55,010 nucleotides of DNA from Verrucomicrobia bacterium UBA1183 (GTDB lineage Bacteria > Verrucomicrobiota > Verrucomicrobiia > Opitutales > UBA9783): assembly GCA_002309885.1 (NCBI GenBank), contig DBYP01000019.1:8153-63162 (forward strand). The letters are read 5' to 3'. Both the position numbers and the translations under genes were made by a program. A model generated the notes under the pieces. It was not told where the DNA came from, did not search any database, and saw nothing but the letters and a program-made list of their open reading frames with translations. Below, piece after piece: positions 1 through 8,641 of this stretch; within the stretch, counting starts at the first letter, position 1; every line of letters begins with the position of its first letter.

Positions 1-58
1 GGGCCGCTGCCCTGCTTTTAAGGGAGCTTGAGGGATTTTTTACAAAAAATCTCTCAAA
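1..58 (+). repeat. Composite palindromic repeat, partial copy R1
   Basis: This is the right-hand part of the modular intergenic repeat described at 15046-15216. It holds the end of the GC-rich palindrome (module D, ...GCTGCCCTGC) and the whole of module E, an AGGGATTTTTT / AAAAAATCTCT inverted repeat. The copy is cut by the window edge. Module E runs directly into an IS30 transposase remnant. Confidence 0.75.
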
Positions 59-61
59 ACA

Positions 62-253
62 TTAACCTCCGAATTTTCCGACCATAAAACCATCGCAAAC
101 CGCTTGAATGCGCCGGTGTATTTTCCCCATCCGCACAGCCCTTGGAAACGCGAAACCACCGAAAATACGAACCGCTTATTGCGGCAGTATTTCCCGAAGA
201 AAACGAAGGCTTTTATACTACAGCACATTTTAAGCATTTCCGACAAAAATTAA
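62..253 (+). pseudogene. IS30-family transposase remnant
   Basis: Translated in the frame that ends with TAA at 251-253, this stretch reads like the C-terminal half of the DDE domain of an IS30 transposase. It has a SEFSDHKTIANRL segment, then YFPHPHSPWKRETTENTN and LLRQYFPK, matching the family pattern of a YFA-PY-WERG-NENTNG-LRQYFPK block. There is no usable start. The DNG part of the catalytic motif before the E is missing, and the 5' side runs into repeat R1, so the gene is dead. The identification rests on motif recognition and is fairly secure for the family. The precise IS cannot be named. Confidence 0.75.
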
Positions 254-358
254 CACTAGACCTAGAAAGTGTCTCAACTTCGCATCCCCAGCTGAGCGGT
301 TCTTTTTCGAGCTTAGGGGTTGCTCTTCAAACTTGAATGTGCCTCCCCAAAAGTTCCC

Positions 359-416
359 TTGCATTTGTGCGCTGCTTATGTATAATAAGATAATCATAAA
401 GAACCGTATGTATAAT
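359..416 (+). promoter_or_regulatory. Putative promoter region of the GrpB-GNAT gene
   Basis: Two TATAAT boxes (381-386 and 411-416), each inside a TATGTATAATA repeat, lie upstream of the gene starting at 468. The first has a TTGCAT hexamer at 359-364 with 16-bp spacing. Either could be the -10 element. Pattern match only. Confidence 0.4.
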
Positions 417-467
417 ACTCTTTACAACACCGTGCTATAACATCGAATTTGAAAAGGAGAAAAGAGA

Positions 468-1451
468 ATGGTTGAAACAAGACCTTTGATTATTGTCCCG
501 CACAATCCTGAATGGGCTGTGTTTTTTGAACAAGAGGCTCAAAAGATAAAAGCGTGTATGGGGGACGTTTGCTTAGATATCATCCACGTGGGTTCTACTT
601 CAGTAGAAGGCTTATCCGCGAAACCAATTATTGATATTATTTTGGTCACAAATAATCTACAACAAGCAGGTAAGTTATTGACCGAAAAATTGGGATATTG
701 TTATAAAGGCGAGTGTAATTTACCGCTGAGAGATTTATATAGCAAAAAAGACAAATGGGAAATATACTTACATGTACATCTAGCTTGGAATGAAGAAATA
801 CGGCTTAATGTATCTTTTCGGAATTACTTGCGAACTCATCCTGACGCTAAAAAAGCCTATGAAGCGACAAAAATACAAGCCAGTCAAACGCAAGGCGCAA
901 CCGAGAAAACAAGTACGGGAATCACGCGATATAATCTATTTAAAAACGATCAAATTGTTTCAATTTTAAAAGCGACCGGATTTGATGGTGTATGTGTCCG
1001 TTTTGTAACTCAAAAAGCTGAGCATCAGGCATTTGATCTGTATAAAAAGGAATTTTATGGAGAGTCTTTTGAAGAAAAGCAGACCTCAGCAGATGTTAAA
1101 AAATTTGTAATTTATAAAGGCACTACCATTGAAGGAGCTGCAGAGCTTTTAGCAATAGGAGAGGATCGCTACTTACTCAATTTTTTAAACACGCGCAGTA
1201 AGGAATTTTTTAAACAATTGTTACAATTTATTTTGTTATGGATTAAGGAACGATTTACACATGGCATTGTGTTAGCTACATTATCAGAGTCTCAGACTGA
1301 ACTATATCAAGAAGCTGGTTTTACATTGCTTCATACTCTACGTAAAAAACAAAACTCGATACTTTGGCAACGTTTTAATCGGTACTTTGGCAAAACAGTA
1401 AAAGTTTTGTCTTCTTTTGATAATTATCAAAAATGCTTTTTAATCCTATAA
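468..1451 (+). CDS. GrpB-family protein fused to a GNAT-like domain
   Basis: Residues 5-165 form a GrpB (UPF0157) domain, a nucleotidyltransferase-fold family. The family signature is visible as H40-VGSTSVEGL followed by KP and IDIIL at 52-58. Residues 175-327 look like a GNAT acetyltransferase domain, ending in the usual LYQEAGF element near residue 285. GrpB is normally a single domain of about 170 residues, and GrpB-acetyltransferase fusions are known in other bacteria. An AAGGAGA ribosome site sits 9 bases before the ATG. The gene stands alone between an IS remnant and a tRNA, which suggests an acquired accessory gene. The substrate of GrpB proteins is not firmly established. The GrpB call is confident and the GNAT part less so. 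Confidence 0.8.
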   Translation: MVETRPLIIVPHNPEWAVFFEQEAQKIKACMGDVCLDIIHVGSTSVEGLSAKPIIDIILVTNNLQQAGKLLTEKLGYCYKGECNLPLRDLYSKKDKWEIYLHVHLAWNEEIRLNVSFRNYLRTHPDAKKAYEATKIQASQTQGATEKTSTGITRYNLFKNDQIVSILKATGFDGVCVRFVTQKAEHQAFDLYKKEFYGESFEEKQTSADVKKFVIYKGTTIEGAAELLAIGEDRYLLNFLNTRSKEFFKQLLQFILLWIKERFTHGIVLATLSESQTELYQEAGFTLLHTLRKKQNSILWQRFNRYFGKTVKVLSSFDNYQKCFLIL

Positions 1452-1807
1452 ACACCGAAATACATAGGAGTTTTTTAGATGAGTGCATGATAAAACGTTT
1501 GAGAAATTCCATCCCTTAAAAAATGGTTCTTGATAAAATTAAGGAGAAAAATACCTAATCTTGTAATGAACTATAGGAATTTTAGATAACAACCGATGAT
1601 TATTAAATGACTTTCATAATTAATCAAAAACATTGGTTTTGTTGAAAGCACTTTGTGAAATAACCAACCATAGAAATTGCTCGTTGTCACTATTTTGCGG
1701 AAGTTTTTTGAAGCAGGATGCAAACGATCTCAATACACGAAGGTATTCAATGGAGCTTAAAAAGTCAAAATATTCAAAAAATCTACCAACCCCAACGATC
1801 CCATTAT
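1452..1807. other. AT-rich intergenic stretch, no gene seen
   Basis: Only short overlapping open frames without ribosome sites or recognisable motifs are present here. No clear terminator hairpin was found for the GrpB gene or the tRNA gene that flank it. Confidence 0.5.
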
Positions 1808-1883
1808 TGGCACCCTGTAGGAGATTCGAACTCCTGTTGTCGAGATGAGAACCCGATGTCCTAACCAACTAGACGAACAGGGC
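1808..1883 (-). tRNA. tRNA-Glu (CTC anticodon)
   Basis: The reverse strand folds as a 76-nt cloverleaf. The acceptor stem is GCCCTGT/ACAGGGT, the D arm is GTCTAGTTGGTTAGGAC, and the anticodon stem TCGGG/CTCGA carries the loop TTCTCAT (anticodon CTC). The T arm is GGAG-TTCGAAT-CTCC, followed by discriminator G and an encoded CCA. The first pair is G-U. Confidence 0.93.
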
Positions 1884-1946
1884 AAAACAGATATAAAGAC
1901 TATGCAAAAAGAATTTTTAAAAATCAAGCTTTATCTAAAGAATTTT

Positions 1947-1978
1947 GTAAGTTCAGCTTTGAAGTGCAACTGCTGAAG
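1947..1978. repeat. Short dyad repeat, copy 1
   Basis: This copy contains AAGTTCAGCTTTGAAGTGCA, close to the copies at 18482-18510 and 25548-25577. The core has an imperfect AGTT...AACT dyad. It lies just beyond the 3' end of waaA. Function unknown; a terminator or a small repeat unit is possible. Confidence 0.5.
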
Positions 1979-2019
1979 TAAAAGATTGGGGAAAGCAAAG
2001 CGAAATATGAAGAAGCGTG

Positions 2020-3291
2020 CTATATTTCTGATAAAATACGGGCGAGGGCGCCTTTATTTTGATTAATCCATTGATGTGCTGAGGTACCACAGGCTTGGGC
2101 GCTTGTTGGGTTTTCAAGCCAGTTAGATAATTGGTCTTCTATCGCCTGGGCATTGGGACAACGGATAGCACCCCCGACAGACTCAAGGCCGGCGCACAGG
2201 GCTCTAAAGTTTTCCATATGAGGACCGTAAACGATCGGTTTCCCGAAAGCAGCTGCCTCAATGGGGGTTTGTCCGCCAGCATTCGGAGGTAAACTTTTAC
2301 CGACAAAAACCAGATCTGCCAACGCAACAAAATTTTTAAGCTCACCGGTGGTATTGACAAGAAGTACATCGGTATCGGTTATTGATTGGGTTCGCAAGCT
2401 GTAACGAAGCTCGGAATGTTTCAAAATTCGTTCGATGGACGCCGTGCGCTCGACGTGGCGCGGCACAAGAATTAGCTTCAATTTCGGATATAACGGCTGA
2501 GCCTTTTTATAAAAATGTACCAACATTTCTTCTTCACCTTCCCAAGTGGAAGCGCCCAATAGAATGGTGGCGTTTTGCCAGGAAGTACCTAGCGTTTCAC
2601 GTGAAACCTTGAAATGCGTTGCTTCTAATGCACTTAATGCAGCATCGATTTTCAAATTACCTACGGTTTTTACTTCAATATGAGAACAAAATTGCCGCAA
2701 GCGCTTCGCATCTTCTTCGCTAGAAGCGAGTACTTTTGTTAAGAATTGCATGCATGTCTTGGGTATCCAAGGGCACACCTGATAACGCGAAAAGGTTTTG
2801 TCGGAACAGCGCGCATTAATGAGGTAAACAGGTATTTTTCGTTTGTAAGCCTGAAATAAGTGCTCCGGCCATATTTCGGATTCCATCAGGATGACTTTTG
2901 ATGGATTTATGCGTCGCCAAGCTAAAGCAGAAAATAACCAGAAATCGAGTGGAAAATAGGCGATGTAATCTACTAAATTTTGGTACTTCTTTTGAGCAAC
3001 ACTAAAACCGGTTGAGGTGGTTGTCGTAAGATAAACTCGCTGATCACGCTGTTTAAGTTGCTCCAGGAGCGGTTTTAAAGCCTCCAGTTCTCCAACGCTG
3101 ACCGCTTGTATCCACAATATTTGTGATCCTTTTTGGTTTTTGGGAACAAAACCAAACCGATGTATAAAATGGCGTGCGTAACCACCGCGCTTCAACATCC
3201 GCAGGCAATAGTAAGGCAGTAAGAAGATAAAAATAGGGAAGAACAGCACCCGATAGAGTACAATGAATACATGCCGTTCCCAACAAGCCAT
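2020..3291 (-). CDS. waaA: 3-deoxy-D-manno-octulosonic acid (Kdo) transferase
   Basis: WaaA (KdtA) attaches Kdo sugars to lipid IVA on the inner face of the cytoplasmic membrane, an essential step of lipid A-core synthesis. The N-terminus has one hydrophobic anchor (about residues 8-30) and the family block WIQAVSVGELEALKPLL. ESEIWPE and the C-terminal GT-B nucleotide-sugar site (GGQTPIEAAAFGKPIVYGP) follow. The length of 423 residues is normal for the family. ATG 3291 was chosen over an in-frame TTG at 3306. No clear ribosome site is seen. The gene lies downstream of the acyl carrier protein gene with about 115 bp between. It shows that the organism makes lipopolysaccharide. Confidence 0.93.
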   Translation of the reverse strand: MACWERHVFIVLYRVLFFPIFIFLLPYYCLRMLKRGGYARHFIHRFGFVPKNQKGSQILWIQAVSVGELEALKPLLEQLKQRDQRVYLTTTTSTGFSVAQKKYQNLVDYIAYFPLDFWLFSALAWRRINPSKVILMESEIWPEHLFQAYKRKIPVYLINARCSDKTFSRYQVCPWIPKTCMQFLTKVLASSEEDAKRLRQFCSHIEVKTVGNLKIDAALSALEATHFKVSRETLGTSWQNATILLGASTWEGEEEMLVHFYKKAQPLYPKLKLILVPRHVERTASIERILKHSELRYSLRTQSITDTDVLLVNTTGELKNFVALADLVFVGKSLPPNAGGQTPIEAAAFGKPIVYGPHMENFRALCAGLESVGGAIRCPNAQAIEDQLSNWLENPTSAQACGTSAHQWINQNKGALARILSEI

Positions 3292-3299
3292 TATTTCTT

Positions 3300-3328
3300 T
3301 TGACAAAACCTAAGCGTCTTTATAGAAT
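3300..3328 (+). promoter_or_regulatory. Putative sigma-70 type promoter facing the acp gene
   Basis: TTGACA at 3300-3305 and TAGAAT at 3323-3328 are separated by 17 bp, a near-consensus pair on the plus strand. It points towards a small reading frame at 3370 with a strong ribosome site, antisense to the end of the acyl carrier protein gene. Sequence match only. Confidence 0.4.
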
Positions 3329-3369
3329 TGTATTAATCCAACGCCGAAGGGAGCTGAAAGGAGGTATTT

Positions 3370-3441
3370 ATGATAAAAAAAGATCTCCCTCCGAACGTTG
3401 AAAAGTATTATTTCTTTGCGTTAAATTTGGGAAGTAGGTAA
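3370..3441 (+). CDS. Possible 23-residue small protein or antisense transcript
   Basis: This small frame encodes MIKKDLPPNVEKYYFFALNL plus three residues. It begins 5 bases after AAGGAGG, one of the best Shine-Dalgarno sequences in the window, and sits about 40 bp downstream of a TTGACA-17-TAGAAT promoter match. Its second half overlaps the 3' end of the acyl carrier protein gene on the opposite strand. A 9-bp stem with one mismatch (3345-3353 with 3385-3393) would place the ribosome site in the loop. No homology is recognised. It may be a genuine small gene, an antisense RNA or chance. Confidence 0.25.
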   Translation: MIKKDLPPNVEKYYFFALNLGSR

Positions 3442-3662
3442 TCAACGCAAGATTGAAGCGACTCCAAGTGTGGATAGTCGGCTTCCGGAACCTCAATATT
3501 ATGCTGTTTGCGAAGTTCCATAACGATATCTAAAAAATCCATTGAGTCCAATTCCAATTGATCACGCAGGCGAACGTCATCTTTCAAATTGCTTAAGTCC
3601 TCATCGGGAGCTATTTCAGCAATGATATCGATTACTATTTTACGAATGTCTGACTTTTCCAT
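3408..3662 (-). CDS. Acyl carrier protein
   Basis: This 84-residue protein carries a growing acyl chain on phosphopantetheine. The attachment serine is S40 in the ELDSMDFLD motif, and the helix pattern is that of acyl carrier proteins. The sequence around it (DLSNLKDDVRLRDQLELDS) differs from the housekeeping AcpP pattern, which usually reads DSLD. It may therefore be a specialised carrier. It lies 12 bp downstream of a ketoacyl synthase gene in the same direction, so the two probably work as a pair. Whether they serve general fatty acid synthesis or a dedicated lipid cannot be told from this window. Confidence 0.88.
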   Translation of the reverse strand: MEKSDIRKIVIDIIAEIAPDEDLSNLKDDVRLRDQLELDSMDFLDIVMELRKQHNIEVPEADYPHLESLQSCVDYLLPKFNAKK

Positions 3663-3674
3663 TTTGATTTCCTT

Positions 3675-4925
3675 TTAAATTTTGGCTTCATAACGCCGAA
3701 CGATTACAACGGAATTAATGCCCAACATTCCAAAAGAATTGTTAAGTATAGTATCTACCTTTGTCAAAAGTTTCGGCTTGTTAATAACGAGATTATTCAA
3801 GGCACACTCTGGATCCAAATCCTCCACATTGATAGTTGGATGGACGATATGATCTTCGAATGCTGGTAAATTCCCCGCCAATTCTAGAGATCCTGCGGCA
3901 CCCATTGCATGACCTATAAAACTCTTTGTATTGTTAAAGTGTGTGTTGGGAGCGTCTTTGAATGCTTCGCGTAACGCTTGACATTCTTTGATATCTCCTA
4001 AAATCGTTGAAGTTGCATGTGTGTTGACAATGTCAATGTCAGAAGGCTTTATTCCCGCTTTATTTAGGGCTAAATCGACACACTCTTTCTGCCTTTGCGA
4101 GCAAGGTAATACCGCGCTTTCTGCATCCGAATTGATACCATAACCTACAACTTCGCCGTAAATCTTTGCGTTCGGTCGAGCCAAAGCGCTCTCTAAACGT
4201 TCCAAAGTGAAGAAGCAACCACCTTCGCTGATTACAATACCATTGCGTGCCTTATCAAACGGGCGACTTGCTTTATTGGGATCGGCATGTTCCGCTAAAG
4301 CGCCTTGATTCTTGAAGCCCGCAAAAATACCGAATGTATGTATGCTTTCGCTAACGCCACCCACAAGCGCCATGTCGACCTCACCTAAGCGCAACATCTG
4401 GACGCCCTGTATTAAACCAAGATTGCCACCGGCACAAGCGCCACCCAAGGTGTAATGAGGTCCCGTGATGCCCAAATTGATGGAAACTTCACCTGCAGGA
4501 TTATTAGCTACGGTTCTGGGATTGTGGTGATGATTCCAGAAGCGAGTGTCGTATCCAAACTTAGAAATTTGATAAACTTCGTTCTCGGTTTCAACGTTGC
4601 CATGCTCCGTTATGCCCACATAAATGCCGATACGACTCTTATCCATAGCGTCGATATCGATCTTACTATCTTCTAAAGCTTTATGTGCACAGTAAATACC
4701 GATACTTCCGGCACGCGTTCCGGTACGTAATTCTTTCTTACTTTGATAATCAGTAGCGCTAAACGTACAAACACCTGCCAAAACCAAACCCATGTAGCGC
4801 ATGTCAATGCGTTGAATGTTGGCGCATCCTGACAACAAATTTTTACGGAATTCAGCCAGTGAATTACCATTAGGAGCCGTCAATCCAACACCCGTAATTA
4901 CAATCCGATCCATTAAATTCGCCAT
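3675..4925 (-). CDS. Beta-ketoacyl-ACP synthase (FabF-like)
   Basis: This is a thiolase-fold condensing enzyme that extends acyl chains on an acyl carrier protein. The catalytic triad is present: C164 in GGACAGG, H303 in NTHATST and H339 in FIGHAMGAAG. The C-terminal NNSFGMLGIN glycine loop is also visible. At 416 residues it has the length of FabF/FabB. The gene precedes its acyl carrier protein by 12 bp and follows valS with 69 bp between. Catalytic residues argue against an inactive chain-length factor. FabF-like is the best description, but a specialised synthase paired with the atypical carrier protein is possible. Confidence 0.88.
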   Translation of the reverse strand: MANLMDRIVITGVGLTAPNGNSLAEFRKNLLSGCANIQRIDMRYMGLVLAGVCTFSATDYQSKKELRTGTRAGSIGIYCAHKALEDSKIDIDAMDKSRIGIYVGITEHGNVETENEVYQISKFGYDTRFWNHHHNPRTVANNPAGEVSINLGITGPHYTLGGACAGGNLGLIQGVQMLRLGEVDMALVGGVSESIHTFGIFAGFKNQGALAEHADPNKASRPFDKARNGIVISEGGCFFTLERLESALARPNAKIYGEVVGYGINSDAESAVLPCSQRQKECVDLALNKAGIKPSDIDIVNTHATSTILGDIKECQALREAFKDAPNTHFNNTKSFIGHAMGAAGSLELAGNLPAFEDHIVHPTINVEDLDPECALNNLVINKPKLLTKVDTILNNSFGMLGINSVVIVRRYEAKI

Positions 4926-4994
4926 GAGTTTATCCGTTAACGAGATATTACAATAAAGATTTTCACGAGAAATAAAAGCTAAAAAATCAACTTT

Positions 4995-7634
4995 TTACAA
5001 ATACTTTTTTAAAGCTTCCAATTTCTGCTGATTCTCCTGTAATTGCTTCTTAACACCTTCGACAACGGATGCCGGCGCATGATCGATAAAACGTGGGTTA
5101 GCTAATTTTTGCTCGGCGGTCTTTATATAAGATTCCAAGGTCACGATATCCTGCTTTAATGCTTCAGTATCAAGCTGTTTTTTCCCTTCTAATACGATGG
5201 CAAAAGTACCCCATAATGTAACAACTTTGGGACTATCCGCCGGAATTTCAGTTACACAATGAATTTCTTTTACCCCAACAAGTTTTTCTAAATCCGATTG
5301 GTGCTGTTGAAATAATTTTGCATGTGTCGGGTTCAGATGGACCAGCATCTCAACATTTTTATCGGAAGCTAAACCATTTTCTGCTTTTAAACCACGTAAT
5401 TCTTCCAACAATGTCCGCAATGTTTCTACTGCTTGAAACTCCTCTGGTTTAAAATCGTAACGCGATGTGAGGAATTTTTCCAAAGTTGCGATGTCCCAAC
5501 CGGCCTCCTGAATTAGTCCGTCAGAGTAATGTAGTTGAGCCCAAAGTTCTTCCGTAATATAGGGTGCGTAAGGTTCCAGCATGATCAAAATTTGACGCAA
5601 GAACAAATCTTGTACCGCAAGGCAATGCGACGATTGTATTTTTTGGATTTCCAAATAATCATCGCAAAACAAGCTCTTAAAGGTGTGCTGTAGAAGCTTT
5701 ATCGCGGAACTAAATTCGTATTTTGCAATCAACTTCTCATATTCCTTCATGAGTTTCAATAGCGACAAAAGTAGGTGTTTATCGTAAACATTTAGCTCTT
5801 GAGGTAAAGCCTTGAGCAGATCGTTCAAATTATGATAAGAGGTTGTTGCATCCTGCATTTGTCGGAAACGGCACGCGTTCCACAATTTGGTACAGAAATT
5901 TCGGCCTTGCGTTAGGAAGCGCTCATCGAAGCGAATGTCTTGTCCCTGTGGTGCAATCGAAAGTAAGCCAATACGGACGCCATCCGCACCGAAATTCTTT
6001 ATCAAATCAAGCGGATCGGGCGAATTGCCGAGACTTTTGGACATTTTACGTCCCAACGCATCGCGCACAATTCCAGTCAAGTAAATGTTTTTAAATGGCA
6101 ACCGCTGTTCCATCGGTCGATCTTCCAGAAATTCCAGGGATGAAATAATCATGCGGGTAATCCAGAAGAACAAAATGTCGGGGCCAGAAACCAGCGTATG
6201 ACTTGGGAAAAATGCATTGAAATGTCGCTGATTTTCTTCCGATTTATCCAGCCAATTTAAGGTACCCAGAGGCCATAACCAAGAGGAAAACCAGGTATCC
6301 AAAACATCGGGATCCTGTTCCCAATTTTCTGGATCGTTTGGCCCTTCAATGGAAACATGAACGCGATTTTTGTCGGTTTTATGATACCAAACCGGGATAC
6401 GATGTCCCCACCAAAGTTGGCGGCTAATGCACCAATCTTGGATGTTGTTGAGCCAATGTAGGTAGGTCTTAATCCAGCGCTGAGGCCAAAAATGTATCAA
6501 TTCCTTTTCCGCCAAACGCTTGGCTTCTTCAACCTTAGGATAACGCACAAACCATTGTTCAGAAAGCCGAGGTTCAATCGGAACGTCCGCACGCTCGGAA
6601 TACCCAACGGCATGCTCATAAGGTTTTTCTTCAATAAGCAGCCCTTTTTCTCTTAAAGCTTCTACAACCGCTTTGCGGGCCTCAAAACGATCCATGCCTT
6701 CAAAAGGCGCACCGTTTTCATTAACAACACCTCGGATATCTAGGACTTCAATAAAGGGTAAATGGTGACGTTGTCCAACAGCAAAGTCGATAGGGTCGTG
6801 TGCAGGCGTTATTTTTAAAGCACCGGTACCAAATTCACGCTCAACAACGGCATCCGCGATGATCGGAATTGTGCGTTTCGGATCAAATGGGCACTGAGCA
6901 TGCAAACCGATAAGCGCTTGATAACGTGGATCTTCGGGATGGACCGCCAATGCGACGTCTCCCATAATGGTTTCAGGGCGTGTTGTCGCAATATTTAAAA
7001 AGGTTCCTGGCTTTTCAACAATGGGATACTTGAAGGTATATAGGAAAGCCTGAGTCGGTTTCATGATAACTTCCTCATCACTCAAGGCCGTCTGCGAAAC
7101 CGGGCACCAATTAACTAAGCGCTTGCCTTTATAAATATAGCCTTGCTCGTACAATCGGACAAAAGCGGTAAAAACCCCCCGCGAGTAATTCGGATCCAGT
7201 GTGTAGGTTGCGTGGCTCCAATCGCAGGAAACACCCAACGTTTTCAGTTGGTCAAAAATGATACCGCCATGTTCTTTGCGCCACGCTTGTACCCGTTCCA
7301 GAAATGCTTCACGTCCCATTTTTTGACGCGAAAGACCTTCCTTCTTTAAGACCTTTTCGACCTTGCTCTGCGTCGCGATACCTGCGTGATCTGTTCCAGG
7401 AATCCACAATACATCCTTGCCATTGATGCGTGCCCAACGACATAGAACATCCTGTATTGTGTTATTCAACGTATGTCCCATGTGCAATATGCCGGTCACA
7501 TTGGGCGGTGGCATAAACACAGTAAACGTCGGCTTTCCATCGTTTTTTGCTTCAAAACAACGCTTTTCTTGCCAATATTTATTCCACTTTTTTTCAATGT
7601 CTTCCGGTCGATACGACTTTTCCATGAGAACCAT
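4995..7634 (-). CDS. valS: Valyl-tRNA synthetase
   Basis: ValS charges tRNA-Val in the cytoplasm. The class I signature HMGH is at residues 51-54 and the KMSKS loop near residue 528. Between them lies the CP1 editing domain, with the TTRPETIMGD motif. The anticodon-binding domain follows, then a C-terminal coiled coil typical of bacterial ValRS. The length of 879 residues is normal. Two starts are possible, ATG 7634 or ATG 7625, and neither has a strong ribosome site. The upstream 250 bp hold repeat R2. The cognate tRNA-Val(TAC) is encoded at 38995-39071. Confidence 0.96.
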   Translation of the reverse strand: MVLMEKSYRPEDIEKKWNKYWQEKRCFEAKNDGKPTFTVFMPPPNVTGILHMGHTLNNTIQDVLCRWARINGKDVLWIPGTDHAGIATQSKVEKVLKKEGLSRQKMGREAFLERVQAWRKEHGGIIFDQLKTLGVSCDWSHATYTLDPNYSRGVFTAFVRLYEQGYIYKGKRLVNWCPVSQTALSDEEVIMKPTQAFLYTFKYPIVEKPGTFLNIATTRPETIMGDVALAVHPEDPRYQALIGLHAQCPFDPKRTIPIIADAVVEREFGTGALKITPAHDPIDFAVGQRHHLPFIEVLDIRGVVNENGAPFEGMDRFEARKAVVEALREKGLLIEEKPYEHAVGYSERADVPIEPRLSEQWFVRYPKVEEAKRLAEKELIHFWPQRWIKTYLHWLNNIQDWCISRQLWWGHRIPVWYHKTDKNRVHVSIEGPNDPENWEQDPDVLDTWFSSWLWPLGTLNWLDKSEENQRHFNAFFPSHTLVSGPDILFFWITRMIISSLEFLEDRPMEQRLPFKNIYLTGIVRDALGRKMSKSLGNSPDPLDLIKNFGADGVRIGLLSIAPQGQDIRFDERFLTQGRNFCTKLWNACRFRQMQDATTSYHNLNDLLKALPQELNVYDKHLLLSLLKLMKEYEKLIAKYEFSSAIKLLQHTFKSLFCDDYLEIQKIQSSHCLAVQDLFLRQILIMLEPYAPYITEELWAQLHYSDGLIQEAGWDIATLEKFLTSRYDFKPEEFQAVETLRTLLEELRGLKAENGLASDKNVEMLVHLNPTHAKLFQQHQSDLEKLVGVKEIHCVTEIPADSPKVVTLWGTFAIVLEGKKQLDTEALKQDIVTLESYIKTAEQKLANPRFIDHAPASVVEGVKKQLQENQQKLEALKKYL

Positions 7635-7807
7635 AACGTTTTCATTTATGTATCAATAATACAATTTCGTCGAGCGTTTTTTGGTGTTTTTGTTTAAAAT
7701 AGAGTAGAAAAAAGCAAAGCGCGAATGAAATAACTTTCTATCTAGGACGTGTCTACATAAGCTAGAAATATTACGTTTTCGCAACGGCGTTGAAAAACGA
7801 CAAAGAA

Positions 7808-7866
7808 GCAGGGGTTCTGCCCTGCTTTTAAGGAAGTTTGAGAGATTTAAAAAAAAACCCTCAATT
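7808..7866 (+). repeat. Composite palindromic repeat, partial copy R2
   Basis: Module D (GCAGGGG-ttct-GCCCTGC, 7808-7825) is followed by a decayed module E (AGAGATTT...AAACCCTC). The copy ends 17 bp from the stop codon of tpiA. Modules A to C are absent, although a GTGTCTACATAAG stretch at 7749 resembles the leader seen in copies R3 and R5. Confidence 0.7.
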
Positions 7867-7882
7867 GATTCTCTTCCGAACC

Positions 7883-8641
7883 TTACAACAATTCGTCGGC
7901 GATTTGGATGATGTCGACAAAGGATTTGGCTTCCAATGAGGCACCACCGATCAGGCCACCATCGATATCGGGTTGCGACAACAAGTCGTGCGCGTTACTG
8001 GCTTTCAGGGAGCCTCCGTAGAGGATGCGAACACCATCAGCGACCGATTTATCGAAATGCTTTACGAGCCAATTGCGGATGAATGCGTGAACTTCTTGTG
8101 CGATCGCTGGGGTCGCGGTTTCGCCCGTTCCTATCGCCCAAATAGGTTCATAGGCTATGGTAATTGCAGCCATTTGCTCTTTGGAAATTGCTGCCAAACC
8201 TTCTGTTAATTCTTCAGCAATAACATCGAAAGCACGACCTGCCTTTCGTTCTTCCAAGCTCTCACCGACGCACAAAATGGGCTTCAATTGATGCGACAAC
8301 AACGCATGAATTTTCTCGTTGATAAAGGCATTGGATTCTTTCAATAGTGTGCGCCGTTCGCTATGCCCAACGATAACATAGGTTACGAATTCCGAGAGCA
8401 TTTTGGGCGAAATTTCTCCCGTAAATGCGCCAGAATCTTTTGGGTAAACATTCTGTGCTCCCAAGGAAATTCTTCCCTTGTTGGCCTCTTTTGCGGCACT
8501 CAAAGCCGTAAACGTTGGGCAAATTAATGCTTCACATTTTGTCTTAGCGGGAGCCAAGGCGTTAAATTCAGCGAAGAAGGCGCGCGCCTCCTCGGCTGTT
8601 TTGTTCATTTTCCAATTTCCTGCGATAAGAAACGTCCTCAT
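7883..8641 (-). CDS. tpiA: Triosephosphate isomerase
   Basis: TpiA interconverts dihydroxyacetone phosphate and glyceraldehyde 3-phosphate. The TIM-barrel active-site residues are all present: N9 and K11 in AGNWKMNK, the histidine in VGHSERR near residue 93, and the glutamate in AYEPIWAIGTG near 163. The phosphate loop GGSL is near the C-terminus. At 252 residues the protein is full length. Its start overlaps the stop of pgk by 4 bp, so the two are translated from one message. Confidence 0.97.
   Translation of the reverse strand: MRTFLIAGNWKMNKTAEEARAFFAEFNALAPAKTKCEALICPTFTALSAAKEANKGRISLGAQNVYPKDSGAFTGEISPKMLSEFVTYVIVGHSERRTLLKESNAFINEKIHALLSHQLKPILCVGESLEERKAGRAFDVIAEELTEGLAAISKEQMAAITIAYEPIWAIGTGETATPAIAQEVHAFIRNWLVKHFDKSVADGVRILYGGSLKASNAHDLLSQPDIDGGLIGGASLEAKSFVDIIQIADELL

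Noticed and set aside
142..336. 64-codon plus-strand frame starting inside the IS30 remnant
   Set aside because: It is out of frame with the recognisable transposase reading frame (stop at 251-253) and shows no motif of its own.
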